64,000 nt of DNA from Acidobacteriota bacterium (GCA_003170135.1 PMZR01000053.1:1-64000), one strand, 5' to 3'. Shown: positions 50,465-60,685, numbered from the stretch's first letter. The notes: generated from the letters alone by a model not told the origin. Numbers and translations: made by a program.

Positions 50465-51247
50465 ATGCGTCGTCCAAGCGTCGGCTGGCTCGGTTTCATC
50501 GTGCTCATGGCGATGCTGGCGTTCACGTGGCCTATGCATATCGTGGCGTACGCGCAGGCCACCCAGGCCGGTGCCGACCTCAAGCCGGAAGCGGTGGCGG
50601 GGAAGTATCAAGGCACCGCGACCACACCGAACGGCGACATGCCGTTGACGGTGGACCTGAAGGTCGAGAAGGGAACACTTGTCGGCACGATTGACTCGGG
50701 TCACGGGCCGATCGCGATCACGGGAGCCAGCATTACCGGCGTCCGCGTCACGCTCAGCATCGATATTGGGGGCACGTCCGGGACGATCGCAGGAACGGTG
50801 AACGGCGACCGGATCGAAGGCACATGGACGATGGCGGAGGCCAACGGGCCCTTCATGCTGACGAAAGTCACCGGCGATGCGGCCCGGCCAGCGGCCAATG
50901 CGCCTGCGCCAGCCGGGGCCGCCGCGGCGAGCAACGCGCCCGCGTCCGGGGACGTTCTGTCCGGGGCGTGGGATGGCGTCACGGGCAACGCTGACATGTC
51001 GGTCCCGTTTACGATGCGGCTGACGCTCGACGGCGACAAAGTCACGGGTGACATCTCGTCCGATCAGGGCGGCGCCCAGTTCATTCCCGGCACGTGGAAG
51101 GACGGTGCGCTCACCGTCTCTTTCGAGTTCAACGGCATGGGCACCGTGACCATGGTCGGCTCCATCAAGGAAGGGAAGCTCGTCGGGAGCATGGACTTCG
51201 CCGGCCAGATGCAGATGTCGTGGGCGGCGGTGAAGAAGGGCTCCTAG
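50465..51247 (+). CDS. Exported protein with two tandem beta-rich repeats
   Basis: A 260-residue protein with a signal peptide (about 1-30, ending AYA-QA). Two copies of a beta-strand module follow, at about 42-128 and 162-256. Each contains a GKYQGTA or GAWDGVT start, a GTLVGTIDS or DKVTGDISS strand turn, and an end such as GTWTM or GTWKDGALTV. They are joined by a Pro/Ala linker. I do not recognise a named family; the short Gly-Thr repeats suggest a small beta-barrel or lipocalin-like fold. GGAGGGAA lies before the ATG. A good terminator follows. Confidence 0.65.
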   Translation: MRRPSVGWLGFIVLMAMLAFTWPMHIVAYAQATQAGADLKPEAVAGKYQGTATTPNGDMPLTVDLKVEKGTLVGTIDSGHGPIAITGASITGVRVTLSIDIGGTSGTIAGTVNGDRIEGTWTMAEANGPFMLTKVTGDAARPAANAPAPAGAAAASNAPASGDVLSGAWDGVTGNADMSVPFTMRLTLDGDKVTGDISSDQGGAQFIPGTWKDGALTVSFEFNGMGTVTMVGSIKEGKLVGSMDFAGQMQMSWAAVKKGS

Positions 51248-51261
51248 CTCGTCTTCCTCGG

Positions 51262-51288
51262 AAGGGGCGGCCGACGGTCGCCCCTTTT
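51262..51288 (+). terminator. Rho-independent terminator
   Basis: AAGGGGCG (51262-51269) pairs with CGCCCCTT (51279-51286) around a 9-nt loop, followed by TT to make a TTTT run. It lies 15 bases after the stop of the exported repeat protein. Confidence 0.8.
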
Positions 51289-51370
51289 CCCTGCCTCTGC
51301 TTGAAGAAAGACCGACCACTGCGGTACCATTTCCTCTTTGCGGACCTTCGCAACGTCCCTGCAGTACGCC

Positions 51371-54300
51371 ATGCCGGATTCCTCTGGCGTCGTCGCCGCC
51401 GCTGATCTCGTCATTCGCGGGGCCAGGACGCACAACCTCAAGAACGTCGACCTGACACTGCCGCTCGAGCGCCTGGTCGTGATCACCGGCGTCAGCGGGT
51501 CGGGCAAGTCGTCGCTCGCCTTCGACACGATCTACGCCGAAGGGCAGCGCCGCTATGTCGAATCGCTGTCCGCCTACGCGCGCCAGTTCCTCGAGCGGAT
51601 GGAGAAGCCCGACGTCGATCGCATCGACGGGCTCGCGCCCGCGATCGCCATCCGCCAGAAGAACAGCATCCGCAACCCGCGGTCCACCGTCGGCACCACC
51701 ACCGAGATCCACGACTACCTGCGGCTGCTCTACGCGCGCATCGGGCGGACTTTCTGCCGCAACTGCGGGCAGGAGGTGGTGCGCGAGAGCCCCGAGGTCG
51801 TCGCGAGCCGGTTGGCGGCGCTGCCCGAGGGCACCCGCCTGGTGCTCGGCTTCGACATGCCCGTGGTCGCGGTGCCGGCCGAGGCCCCTGCTGCGGCGGC
51901 AAACGGCAACGGTGACGAGGCGACCGACGAGACGGACGCGGAAGGGCAGCTCCCGTTGGAGGACGTCGAGGCAAGCGCCGCGGCACCCGCTGCGCAGACC
52001 ACGGCGATCAAGGAGACGATCGACACGCTGCGCCGGAAGGGCTTCGGGCGCCTGCTTGTCGATGGGCGCGCGGTAGACTTCGGCGACATCGATGTCGAGG
52101 TTGAGCCCTCGTCTGCCGCATCCGCCGCGGCGTCGGCCGACGCCGGGCCTGGGCGGATTTCGCTCGGCGACCGCGGCGTGCTGCACGTCGTTGTTGACCG
52201 CATCCGGGTCCAGCCGGGCGTCGAGAGCCGGCTGACCGACTCGATTGAAACGGCGTACGTGGAAGGCGGCGGCGCCGCGTTCGCCTACGAGGCCGGGGAG
52301 ATGTCCGACGTCGCGCCTTCTGACCCGACTTCGGACCCTCGGACTTCGGACTTCGGACCAGGTCGGTTCCACCTGTTCAGCGAGCGCTTCGAGTGCCGGC
52401 CGTGCGGCCTCTCGTACGAGGATCCCCAGCCGCGCCTGTTCTCCTTCAACAACCCGTTCGGCGCCTGCCCGACGTGCCATGGCTTCGGCAACGTCATCGA
52501 ACTCGACCTGGATCTCGTCGTGCCCGACCCGACGAAGTCGATCGCGCAGAATGCGATCGAGCCGTGGAGCAAGCCGTACTACCGGGTCAACCTCGGCGAC
52601 CTGAAGAAGGCCGCGCGCAAGGCCGGCGTACGCCTCGACGTGCCGTGGCAGAGCCTCACCGACGAGGAGCGCCGGTTCGTGGTTGACGGCGACGGGGCAG
52701 ACTACGCGGGGATCCGCGGGTTCTTCGACTGGCTCGAACGCAAGAAGTACAAGGTGCACGTGCGGGTGTTCCTGTCGCGCTACCGCGGGTACCTGACGTG
52801 CCCCGATTGCCGGGGCGCGCGGTTGCGGCAGGAGGCGCGCGACGTGAAGGTGGGCGGGCGCTCGATCGACCAGATCTCGTCGCTCAACGTCCGGGAGGCA
52901 CAGCGGTTCTTCCGAGATCTCGAGCCGACCGAGAAAGAGGCGGTAATTGCGGGGAAGGTCCTCGGCGAGATCCGCCGCCGCCTGGCGTTCTTGAGCGATG
53001 TCGGTCTCGATTACCTGACGATCGATCGGCTGTCCTCGACGCTGTCGGGGGGCGAAGCGCAGCGCATCAACCTCGCCACGTCGCTCGGATCGGCGCTGGT
53101 CGGCACGCTCTACGTGCTCGACGAGCCGTCGGTCGGCCTGCATCCGCGCGACAACGACCGGCTGATCGCGATCCTGCGGCAGCTGCGCGACCAGGGCAAC
53201 TCGGTGCTGGTGGTCGAGCACGACGCGGACATGATCCGGGTCGCGGACCACGTCGTCGATCTCGGCCTCGGCGCGGGCGAGCAGGGCGGGAGAATTGTCT
53301 ACTCGGGCGACCTCGCCGGCCTGATGCAGGAGCCGCGCTCGCTCACCGCGAAGTACCTCCGGACGGAGCTCGCCATCCCGGTGCCCGCCGTGCGGCGCAA
53401 GGGCACCGGCCAGGTGCTGCGCGCCATCGGCGCCAGCGAGCACAACCTGAAGAACCTGACCGTCGAGATCCCGTTGAACACGCTCACGTGCATCACCGGC
53501 GTGAGCGGCTCGGGCAAATCGACGCTCGTGCACGACATCATCCACCCGGCCGTCAAGCGCGCGAAAGGCAGCTGGGAGCGGCGGGTCGGCGCCTTGCGGA
53601 AGATCGAGGGCACCGAGTACGTCACCGACGCGGTGCTCATCGACCAGACGCCCATCGGCCGGACGCCGCGGTCGAACCCGGTCACGTATCTCAAGGCGTT
53701 CGATCCGATTCGCGAGCTGTTCGCGTCCACCAAGGACGCGCGATCGCATGGCCTGACCGCGAGCCACTTCTCCTTCAACGTGCCCGGCGGGCGCTGCGAG
53801 GCGTGCGAGGGCGAAGGGCAGGTGCGCGTCGAGATGCAGTTCCTCGCCGACGTCTTCGTGCCCTGCGATCAGTGCGACGGGAAGCGCTTCAAGCCCCAGG
53901 TGCTCGAGGTGAAGTACCGCGGCCGGAACGTGCACCAGGTGCTCGACATGACGGTGCGCGAGGCGCTCGCCTTCTTCGCGAGCTCGCCGAAGGTCGTGCG
54001 CCGCCTGCAGGTCCTCGACGAGATCGGCCTCGGCTATCTCCGCCTCGGCCAGCCGGCGACGACGCTGTCGGGCGGCGAGGCGCAGCGCATCAAGATCGCC
54101 GCGCACCTCTCGTCGCACACCGGCGAGCGCCTGCTCTACATCCTGGACGAGCCGACCACCGGGCTGCATTTCGACGACATCGCCAAGCTGCTGACCGCAT
54201 TCCGGAAGTTGATCGCCGCGGGCCACTCGCTGCTCGTCATCGAACACAACCTCGACATCATCAAGACCGCCGATCACGTGATTGACCTCGGGCCCGAAGG

Positions 54301-54442
54301 CGGCGACGAAGGCGGCTGGATCGTGGCCACCGGCACGCCCGAACAGATCGCACAGGATCCGGTGTCCCACACCGGGCGCTACCTGGCGCCGGTACTCGCG
54401 GTCGGGCGCGCGCACGCCTATGCGAGCGCGAAAACGGAGTGA
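51371..54442 (+). CDS. uvrA: UvrA, damage-recognition ATPase of nucleotide excision repair
   Basis: A 1023-residue ABC-type ATPase. Two Walker A motifs ([14 protein letters not shown] and [13 protein letters not shown]), two LSGGEAQRI signatures, and zinc modules CRPCGLSYE to CPTC and CEACEGEGQ to CDQC. It loads UvrB on damaged DNA. Two low-complexity inserts interrupt the first half: an Ala/Glu/Asp-rich stretch (about 180-215) and [15 protein letters not shown] (about 317-331), encoded by a TTCGGACT word-repeat patch. Both inserts lie between conserved parts and keep the frame. ATG 51371 was preferred to an upstream TTG. Confidence 0.93.
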   Translation: MPDSSGVVAAADLVIRGARTHNLKNVDLTLPLERLVVITGVSGSGKSSLAFDTIYAEGQRRYVESLSAYARQFLERMEKPDVDRIDGLAPAIAIRQKNSIRNPRSTVGTTTEIHDYLRLLYARIGRTFCRNCGQEVVRESPEVVASRLAALPEGTRLVLGFDMPVVAVPAEAPAAAANGNGDEATDETDAEGQLPLEDVEASAAAPAAQTTAIKETIDTLRRKGFGRLLVDGRAVDFGDIDVEVEPSSAASAAASADAGPGRISLGDRGVLHVVVDRIRVQPGVESRLTDSIETAYVEGGGAAFAYEAGEMSDVAPSDPTSDPRTSDFGPGRFHLFSERFECRPCGLSYEDPQPRLFSFNNPFGACPTCHGFGNVIELDLDLVVPDPTKSIAQNAIEPWSKPYYRVNLGDLKKAARKAGVRLDVPWQSLTDEERRFVVDGDGADYAGIRGFFDWLERKKYKVHVRVFLSRYRGYLTCPDCRGARLRQEARDVKVGGRSIDQISSLNVREAQRFFRDLEPTEKEAVIAGKVLGEIRRRLAFLSDVGLDYLTIDRLSSTLSGGEAQRINLATSLGSALVGTLYVLDEPSVGLHPRDNDRLIAILRQLRDQGNSVLVVEHDADMIRVADHVVDLGLGAGEQGGRIVYSGDLAGLMQEPRSLTAKYLRTELAIPVPAVRRKGTGQVLRAIGASEHNLKNLTVEIPLNTLTCITGVSGSGKSTLVHDIIHPAVKRAKGSWERRVGALRKIEGTEYVTDAVLIDQTPIGRTPRSNPVTYLKAFDPIRELFASTKDARSHGLTASHFSFNVPGGRCEACEGEGQVRVEMQFLADVFVPCDQCDGKRFKPQVLEVKYRGRNVHQVLDMTVREALAFFASSPKVVRRLQVLDEIGLGYLRLGQPATTLSGGEAQRIKIAAHLSSHTGERLLYILDEPTTGLHFDDIAKLLTAFRKLIAAGHSLLVIEHNLDIIKTADHVIDLGPEGGDEGGWIVATGTPEQIAQDPVSHTGRYLAPVLAVGRAHAYASAKTE
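52325..52360. repeat. Word-repeat island inside uvrA (ACTTCGGAC type)
   Basis: Four tandem (A)CTTCGGAC/CCTCGGAC words in frame within uvrA. The same words make up the intergenic island at 7145-7180. They encode the low-complexity [14 protein letters not shown] segment just before the first zinc module. Confidence 0.7.
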
Positions 54443-55159
54443 ATGGTGGCGGCCGTTCGCAGTTCGGGGTCGGCACGCGGCAGGCGGGGCCCCGGTGAGA
54501 CGCCACAAACGCTCGCCCGCGCCTTCTATGCCCGGCCAACCCTGACCGTCGCACGCGATCTCATCGGCAAGGTCCTCGTGCATCGTTCGCCCGCGGGTGT
54601 CACCAGCGGGCGCATCGTCGAGGTCGAGGCGTACATTGGCGAAGACGATCCGGCGTGCCACGCCGCGCCGGGGCCGACCCGGCGCAACGAGCCGCTCTAC
54701 GGCGAGCCCGGTCACGTCTATGTCTACTTCAACTACGGCATGCACGACATGTTCAATGTCGTGACGGAGCGGCGCGGCAAGCCGGCCGCGATTCTCGTGC
54801 GCGCGCTCGAGCCGCTCGACGGTCTCGAGGTGATGGAGCAACGGCGATTGGCCGCGGGCGGCCGGCAGCCGGCGGCACCGCGCAGAGCGATTCCGCCCGG
54901 GCACCTGTGCCGCGGACCGGGCAACCTCGCGCGCGCGATGGGGATCACGCTCGCCGACAATCGCCTGGACCTGTGCGGCCCGGAGTTGTTCATCGAGGAT
55001 CGCGGGTTGGATGTCGGGCAGGTCGCCTGGTCACCGCGGATCGGGATCAGGGTCGGCGCCGACCGGCCGTGGCGATGCTACGTGGTGGGGAGCCGGGCGG
55101 TGTCGGGCCCGACTGCTTCGCCAGCCAGCGTGCGAAGTTCGTCTGCTGCGTTGCCTTGA
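54443..55159 (+). CDS. mpg: 3-methyladenine DNA glycosylase (AAG/Mpg family)
   Basis: A 238-residue base-excision glycosylase. The catalytic Glu is in GRIVEVEAYIGEDDPACHA. GPTRRNEPLYGEPGHVYVYFNYGMHDMFNVV holds the Tyr that flips the base, and AILVRALEPLDG and LCRGPGNLARAMGI are conserved. It removes alkylated purines and hypoxanthine. It starts on the base after the uvrA stop, so a repair operon with uvrA is likely. Its last 113 nt are antisense to the 3' end of the aminopeptidase gene, and its last 25 residues are Ser/Ala-rich and not family-typical. Confidence 0.88.
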   Translation: MVAAVRSSGSARGRRGPGETPQTLARAFYARPTLTVARDLIGKVLVHRSPAGVTSGRIVEVEAYIGEDDPACHAAPGPTRRNEPLYGEPGHVYVYFNYGMHDMFNVVTERRGKPAAILVRALEPLDGLEVMEQRRLAAGGRQPAAPRRAIPPGHLCRGPGNLARAMGITLADNRLDLCGPELFIEDRGLDVGQVAWSPRIGIRVGADRPWRCYVVGSRAVSGPTASPASVRSSSAALP

Positions 55160-57734
55160 AGTCGATGCAGCCTTGAATCTGCTCGAGCGTCTGCGCGAGC
55201 GCGTGGCTGCCGCCCATTCGCTTTCCGCCAAAGAACGCTTTCACGTCGTCCCGCATGTCGGCGTCGCAGAAGCCTGTGGCCGCCATCAGCACGTGTTCGG
55301 CCGCCTGATCCGCGCCGCTCTTCGCCGCGATGTCGTTCCAGTGCGCCTTGACGAACGCCCAGGCCGCCGGTCGCGCCGCCGTGTTCTCCAGCGCTGCGGC
55401 TATCGCGTCGGCCGCGTCCTGGCCGTGCACGTGCTCCGAGATCGCATAGCCGAGCGCCCGCTCGACGAGCGCCGGGTCGCCGAAATCGCCAAGCGCGCTC
55501 ACGTTGCGCAGGTACACGTCGGGCGACGAGGCATGTTCGATGTTCGCCGCCAGGCGGTCGAGCACCGCGCCGTCGCCGCTTGCGGCCGCCAGGCGCAGAA
55601 AGACCGCGAGCATCGCGGCATCGCCGGCGCTATTCGCGTCACCGTCCATCACCAGCGCGCGCGCCTTGCCGAGGACGTCGGGATCGCGGCCGACGGCGCC
55701 GAGAAAGTACAGAAGCGTCGCGCGCAGGCCGCGCCTCGCGACTTCGTTGTCGTCGGTCGAGGGCTGGTCCAGGCCGGCGGCGAGCGGCGCCAGCAGCCGG
55801 CGCACCCACCCGTGGTAGGCGTCACGGTCGGCGCCCACGGCCAACCGATCGTCCACGACCCGGAGCGTCTCACCCATGCGCTCGATGATCCGGGCGTAGC
55901 GTTCGGTCGAGTAGCCACCGACGAGCGACAGGTACTCGCCGACATCGAGCCGGCCCGCGCGGGCGAGCGCCCATTGATCGTCGAGCAGCCGCAGCCGCTC
56001 GGCCGGCGTCAGGTGCGTTTCCGCGTCCTGCGCCAGGCGCGCGAGCATCTCCGGCGCGTACGCGGAACGAAAATACCCGGCCGCCTCGGCGTTCCCGAGC
56101 ACGAGCGCGTTGCAGCCCGCGAGGTCGAATGCCTGCTCCTTGGCCGACAGCAGGTGGTTCGACGAGGCGGCGGGAACGCCCGGTGGCGGCGCAACCGGCC
56201 GCGTGGAGACCGGGATCGCCCACACCGGCGACGTGGCGGCCGCGCGCGTCGAATCGATCCAGAAGCGCTGCTGGGCGAGCGCGAGCGACGAGGTGGCGTC
56301 GGTCACGCAACGGGCGGCGATCGAGACGACCGGCACGCCGGGCTGTTCGAGGAACGTCCGGAGGATCTGGCCGGTGGCGCGGACCGTGTTGTCGTCGAGC
56401 GCGGCCCACAGGTCCTCGGCACCGGCGTTCGCGTACGCGAATTGCCGGATGAAGCCATTGACGGCGACCCGGAATGGCTCGGGCCCCATGGCCGCTTCGA
56501 CCATGCGAAAGACGGCGCCCGCCTTCTGGTACACGATCGCGTCGTACGACTCGTCGATCTCGGCCGGCGTCGTCACCGTCGTCCGCGCGGGGTGCGCCGA
56601 CGCGAGGCCGTCAGAGGCCATCCCGTCCTCGGCCGACGCCACTTCGTCCAGTTCGACGTGCCATTCCGGTTTCCATGCCCGAATCGGCTTGGTCTCCATG
56701 AAGGTCGCGAACCCTTCCTTCAGCCACAGGTCGTTCCACCACTTCATCGTCACGAGGTCGCCGATCCACTGGTGCGCCATCTCGTGCGCGATCGTCGAGG
56801 CCACCAGTTTCCGGCTCTCGATCGAGGCGCCCTGCGGATCGACGAGCAGGTCGTGCTCGCCGAAAAAGATCGCGGCCGTGTTCTCCATGCCGCCGCTTTC
56901 GAAGTCGGGAATCGCGATCAGGTCGAGCTTGCCGAAGGGGTACTTCACCGTGAAGTACTGGTCGTAGAACCGCAGGAACGCCTGCGCGGCGTCGAGCGCG
57001 AACCGTCCGAGCGCCTCTTTCCCCGCGATGGCGCAGACACGGATCGGGACGCCGTCGCTCTGCGCCTCGAGGCACCGGAAATCGCCGGCCGAGAGGGCCA
57101 TCAGGTACGTGGACATCTTGCGCGTGGTCGCGAACTTCACCGTGTGCTCGTCCGGCCCGGGCCCCGGCGTGTCGGACAGCACGCGGCCGTTGGAGATCGC
57201 GACGTCGCCGGCAGGCACCACCGCCGTGAGCAGGAACGACGCCTTCATGTCCGGCTGGTCGAAACAGGGGAAGGCGCGGCGGGCCTCGGTCGCTTCGAAC
57301 TGGGTCGCCGCGTACTTGCGGCCGTTCGCGCGGCCGACGTAGAGGCCCCGAAGGCCCGCCTGCAGCCTCGCCGTGTATTCGATGCGGATGCGCGCGGGTC
57401 CGGCGACGAGCCGCCTCCGGACGCTGAAGGTCGCGGTGTCATGCCGTTCGTCGACGGCAACCGTGGCGGGCTGGCTGCTGAAGCCCGATGCGATCGTCAC
57501 CTGCTTGAAGGAGATGCCGACGGCATTGAGCGTGACCCGCGCGGTCGGCTTGACGATGGTGACGAGGATCTGCTCCGAGCCGGTGAAGGTGTCGTCGTGG
57601 AAATTGAGCGCCAGCCGCAGCTCGTACTGATCGGGGACGACGTCGGGCGGGAGCGGTTGTGCAAACCCCAGGGCCGGCGCGCCGATGACGAGCGCGAGCG
57701 CGACGACGAGCGCGCGAAGACGCGTGATGCGCAC
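55047..57734 (-). CDS. M1-family aminopeptidase, exported
   Basis: An 895-residue zinc aminopeptidase. A Sec signal spans about 1-24. The exopeptidase motif ESGGMENTA binds the substrate amine; HEMAHQW (His317, Glu318, His321) with Glu340 (LKEGFAT) is the HExxH-x18-E zinc site. The C-terminal half is the ERAP1-like helical domain. It trims N-terminal residues from peptides in the periplasm. The start is GTG three bases after the stop of the HtrA gene, so the two are co-transcribed. The 3' end overlaps mpg by 113 bp on the other strand. Confidence 0.88.
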   Translation of the reverse strand: MRITRLRALVVALALVIGAPALGFAQPLPPDVVPDQYELRLALNFHDDTFTGSEQILVTIVKPTARVTLNAVGISFKQVTIASGFSSQPATVAVDERHDTATFSVRRRLVAGPARIRIEYTARLQAGLRGLYVGRANGRKYAATQFEATEARRAFPCFDQPDMKASFLLTAVVPAGDVAISNGRVLSDTPGPGPDEHTVKFATTRKMSTYLMALSAGDFRCLEAQSDGVPIRVCAIAGKEALGRFALDAAQAFLRFYDQYFTVKYPFGKLDLIAIPDFESGGMENTAAIFFGEHDLLVDPQGASIESRKLVASTIAHEMAHQWIGDLVTMKWWNDLWLKEGFATFMETKPIRAWKPEWHVELDEVASAEDGMASDGLASAHPARTTVTTPAEIDESYDAIVYQKAGAVFRMVEAAMGPEPFRVAVNGFIRQFAYANAGAEDLWAALDDNTVRATGQILRTFLEQPGVPVVSIAARCVTDATSSLALAQQRFWIDSTRAAATSPVWAIPVSTRPVAPPPGVPAASSNHLLSAKEQAFDLAGCNALVLGNAEAAGYFRSAYAPEMLARLAQDAETHLTPAERLRLLDDQWALARAGRLDVGEYLSLVGGYSTERYARIIERMGETLRVVDDRLAVGADRDAYHGWVRRLLAPLAAGLDQPSTDDNEVARRGLRATLLYFLGAVGRDPDVLGKARALVMDGDANSAGDAAMLAVFLRLAAASGDGAVLDRLAANIEHASSPDVYLRNVSALGDFGDPALVERALGYAISEHVHGQDAADAIAAALENTAARPAAWAFVKAHWNDIAAKSGADQAAEHVLMAATGFCDADMRDDVKAFFGGKRMGGSHALAQTLEQIQGCIDFKATQQTNFARWLAKQSGPTPPGSPPRSIATAGRRRP

Positions 57735-57736
57735 CG

Positions 57737-58903
57737 CTAGTAGCCGGGCTGCCGCCGCCGGCTGCCCTGGACGACGGGCACGCTCAACTCGATCGGGCGG
57801 CCGTCGCGGATGATGCCCAGCTTCGCCGTGCCGCCAATCTTCGCGTCCGCCACGATCCGCAGCAGCTGCGACGTGTCTTCGACCATCTGCCCGTTGAACG
57901 ACGTGATGACGTCGCCCCGGCGGAGGCCCTCGGCGGACGCCGTCTGGTACACGTTGTAGACGAGCGCGCCGCGCGTGCTGCGAAGCCCGAGCTGCGCGGC
58001 CAGTTCGGGCGTGATCGTCGTCACGTCCACCGCGCCAATCGAGCCGCGCCGCACTTCCTTGTACTTGAGCAGGTCGTCGGCGATCTTGCGCGCGAGGTTG
58101 CTCGGCACGGCGAAGCCGATGCCCTGGTAGCCGCCGCTCTCCGAGTAGATCGCCGTGTTGATGCCGACCAGTTCGCCGCGCGCGTCGATCAACGCCCCGC
58201 CGGAGTTCCCCGGGTTGATCGCCGCGTCGGTCTGGATGAAGTCTTCGTACCCCGCGACGCCCAGGTTTGCGCGTCCGACGGCACTGACGATGCCGAGCGT
58301 GACGGTCTGGTTCAGCTGAAACGGACTGCCGATGGCGAGCACCCACTGGCCGACCCGGAGTTTCGACGAGTCGCCCCAGGGCACGGCCGGGAGGTTGGCC
58401 ACGTCGATCTTGAGCAGCGCGATATCGGTCATCGGGTCGGTCGCGACCAGCCGGCCGCGCACCTGGCGCTTGTCGGGCAGCACCGCGTTGATCTCGCGCA
58501 CCGTCCCGCCGTTGCCCGCCACCACGTGGTTGTTGGTGATGACGTAGCCGTCCGGGGAGATGATCACGCCCGAGCCCAGGCTGAGGGACCGCTGGTCCTG
58601 GTCGCCCACTTCGTCGCCGAAGAAGTAGCGGAAGAACGGATCGTCGGAAAGCGGTGAGCGTCGCGTGCGCACGATCTGGAGCGACGACACGTTGACGACG
58701 CCGCTGACGGCGCGGGCGGCGACGTCGCTGAAGTCCGGCATGCGGGCGAGGGGGGTGGCGAACGATTGTGACACGGGCGCGACGGGCGGGGCCACAGGCG
58801 CGGCGACGGTCTCGTCGAGCGCGCGCATCCGGCCGGTGAGCACGAAGCCAGCCGCGAGCCCGCAGCTGACGAGGATGACGGACAGCACCAGCCGCTTGAT
58901 CAT
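57737..58903 (-). CDS. Membrane-anchored HtrA/DegS-like serine protease with PDZ domain
   Basis: A 388-residue envelope protease. An N-terminal signal-anchor lies at about 4-23. The catalytic triad is His126 (TNNHVV), Asp160 (TDIALL) and Ser234 (NPGNSGG). One C-terminal PDZ domain (about 285-375) contains AEGLRRGDVITSFNG. A single PDZ and a membrane anchor fit the DegS-like, stress-sensing type better than DegP. The ATG at 58903 was preferred to a GTG two codons upstream because of spacing to GAGG. A small heat-shock gene lies just upstream on the same strand. Confidence 0.88.
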   Translation of the reverse strand: MIKRLVLSVILVSCGLAAGFVLTGRMRALDETVAAPVAPPVAPVSQSFATPLARMPDFSDVAARAVSGVVNVSSLQIVRTRRSPLSDDPFFRYFFGDEVGDQDQRSLSLGSGVIISPDGYVITNNHVVAGNGGTVREINAVLPDKRQVRGRLVATDPMTDIALLKIDVANLPAVPWGDSSKLRVGQWVLAIGSPFQLNQTVTLGIVSAVGRANLGVAGYEDFIQTDAAINPGNSGGALIDARGELVGINTAIYSESGGYQGIGFAVPSNLARKIADDLLKYKEVRRGSIGAVDVTTITPELAAQLGLRSTRGALVYNVYQTASAEGLRRGDVITSFNGQMVEDTSQLLRIVADAKIGGTAKLGIIRDGRPIELSVPVVQGSRRRQPGY

Positions 58904-58961
58904 GGGCACGAGCCTCGCCGGACGCGTGTCTCCGAGAAGCGGCCGGCTCGAACGACCTCCG

Positions 58962-59363
58962 CTAGCGAATCTCGATGCGCCGGGGCCGGGCCGTGGCCTT
59001 GGGAATCGTCACCGAGAGCACGCCGTCGCGCAGGTCCGCCCCGACGTTCTCCTCGTCGATGGGCTGCGGCAGGGCGAAGGTCCGCGAGAACTGACCGTGG
59101 CCGCGCTCGACGCGGTGGAACTGCTCGTGGGGCGTCTCGCGGGTCGGGCGCTGACCCTTGAGGATGACCTTCCCGTCCTGCACGGCGATCTGGAAGTCGT
59201 CACGCGAGAGGCCGGGGAGTTCGACAAAGATCACGTAGTGGTCGGCGGTCTCATACAGGTCGACCGCCGGGACCCAGCCGGACGCGTGATCGCCGGCCAG
59301 TCGGTTCAGTCGCTCCTGCAGCGCGAGCAAATCCTGGAGCGGATCCCACCGGGCAAAGGCCAC
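58962..59363 (-). CDS. Small heat-shock protein (Hsp20/alpha-crystallin)
   Basis: A 133-residue chaperone. Short N-terminal arm, then the alpha-crystallin domain (about 30-122) with [18 protein letters not shown], the loop GQRPTRE and the conserved [23 protein letters not shown] leads to the C-terminal IEI anchor (IxI motif). It holds unfolding proteins in the cytoplasm. The start is GTG with GAGG just upstream. It is followed on the same strand by the HtrA-like protease gene, a heat-stress pairing. Confidence 0.92.
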   Translation of the reverse strand: MAFARWDPLQDLLALQERLNRLAGDHASGWVPAVDLYETADHYVIFVELPGLSRDDFQIAVQDGKVILKGQRPTRETPHEQFHRVERGHGQFSRTFALPQPIDEENVGADLRDGVLSVTIPKATARPRRIEIR

Positions 59364-59489
59364 ACCTCATGCTAGCACGCTTTCCCGCCATCGGGCAGGC
59401 CACGGCCGGGCCGCGTTGGAGGCGGATCCTCACATGTGCTAGGATTCGAAGGATCTGCGGCATCCAACTTTCCCAAAGAGTACCTCTGC

Positions 59490-60053
59490 ATGGCTTCCAT
59501 TCCAGCGACCCGGTTGCGCAAGGGCATGTTGATCAAGATCGAGAACGAGCTGTGGCGGATTCTCGAGCTTCAGCACATCACGCCGGGGAACTGGCGCGGC
59601 ATGGTCAAGGTCAAGCTGCGCAACCTGCGCACCGGTTCGCTGTCCGACCAGCGGCTGCGCTCGGAGGACATCGTCGAACGCGAAACGCTCGACGAGCGCC
59701 AGGTGCAGTACCTCTACAACGACGCCAACGGCTATCACTTCATGGATACGTCCTCGTACGAACAGTTCCAGCTCTCGCCCGAAGCGCTCGGGGACGCGAC
59801 GAATTACCTGGTCGCCGAGGGCCTGGTAAAGGTCGAGTTCTATGGCTCCGAGCCGGTCGGGGTCGAGATGCCGCAGACCGTCGACCTGCGGGTCGAAGAC
59901 ACCGCGCCCGGGATCAAGGGCGCCACGGCGAGCGCGCAGGTGAAGCCCGCGAAGCTGGAGACCGGGCTCGTCATCAACGTGCCGCCCTTCGTGAACCCGG
60001 GCGACGTCGTCCGCGTCAACACCGAGACCGGCGAGTACCAATCGCGCGTGTAG
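59490..60053 (+). CDS. efp: Elongation factor P with Asn at position 34
   Basis: A 187-residue translation factor with the three beta-barrel domains of EF-P. It helps the ribosome through proline stretches by contacting P-site tRNA. The tip loop reads [14 protein letters not shown], with Asn34 where Escherichia coli has the beta-lysylated Lys34 and other groups have rhamnosylated Arg32 or Lys. The next basic residue is Arg36. The rest ([23 protein letters not shown]) is normal. No modification genes are in the window. AAAGAG lies about 9 bases before the ATG. Confidence 0.93.
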   Translation: MASIPATRLRKGMLIKIENELWRILELQHITPGNWRGMVKVKLRNLRTGSLSDQRLRSEDIVERETLDERQVQYLYNDANGYHFMDTSSYEQFQLSPEALGDATNYLVAEGLVKVEFYGSEPVGVEMPQTVDLRVEDTAPGIKGATASAQVKPAKLETGLVINVPPFVNPGDVVRVNTETGEYQSRV

Positions 60054-60097
60054 GCGGGCGACCGGCGGCGACGACGCAACCTCTTTCGGGGATTCCC

Positions 60098-60685
60098 ATG
60101 GACATCGTTCGGCATCCGCAGACCGGTTGGATCGAGGTGATCACCGGCAGCATGTTCAGCGGCAAGAGCGAGGAGCTGATTCGGCGCCTGCGCCGTGCCC
60201 AGATCGCGCGCCAGAAGGTGCAGATCTTCAAGCCCCGCTTCGACACGCGGTACAGCGACGATCACATCGTCTCCCACAGCGACATGCGCATTCCGTCGCA
60301 GCAGGTCGCCGACTCGAAGGATCTGCTCGAGCAGGTGTTGCCCGAGACCGAGATCATCGGGATCGACGAGGGCCAGTTCTTCGATCAGGATCTGCCCGGC
60401 GTCTGCAACCAGCTGGCGAACATGGGCAAACGCGTCATCGTCGCCGGACTCGACCAGGATTACCTGGGGAAGCCGTTCGAGCCGATGCCGCAGCTGCTGG
60501 CGGTTGCCGAGTACATCACCAAGACGCTGGCGATCTGCGTGGTCTGCGGGAATCCCGCGAACCACACGCAGCGGCTGGTGGCGAGCCAGGATCGCGTCCT
60601 GCTGGGAGCGCAAGGCACCTACGAGGCGCGGTGCCGGCACTGTTACGACCCCGAGCTGTCCAAGGCCGGTCCGGCGCCGGTCTGA
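60098..60685 (+). CDS. tdk: Thymidine kinase
   Basis: A 195-residue type II thymidine kinase. P-loop GSMFSGKS (17-24), catalytic Glu in IDEGQFF, and a zinc lasso with two Cys pairs (CVVCG and CRHC). [15 protein letters not shown] is the thymidine-site region. It phosphorylates thymidine for salvage and is inhibited by dTTP. It lies 44 bp after efp on the same strand, with a weak ribosome-binding site. Confidence 0.92.
   Translation: MDIVRHPQTGWIEVITGSMFSGKSEELIRRLRRAQIARQKVQIFKPRFDTRYSDDHIVSHSDMRIPSQQVADSKDLLEQVLPETEIIGIDEGQFFDQDLPGVCNQLANMGKRVIVAGLDQDYLGKPFEPMPQLLAVAEYITKTLAICVVCGNPANHTQRLVASQDRVLLGAQGTYEARCRHCYDPELSKAGPAPV

Noticed and set aside
50402-54904. 1500-codon open frame on the minus strand across uvrA
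   Set aside because: It lies opposite uvrA, which has unmistakable motifs. Its product is Arg/His/Gln/Val-rich as expected from antisense reading of high-GC codons, with no domain visible.
55011-57740. 909-codon open frame on the plus strand across the M1 aminopeptidase
   Set aside because: Antisense shadow of a gene with a clear HExxH zinc site; composition is Arg/Gly-rich and without motifs.
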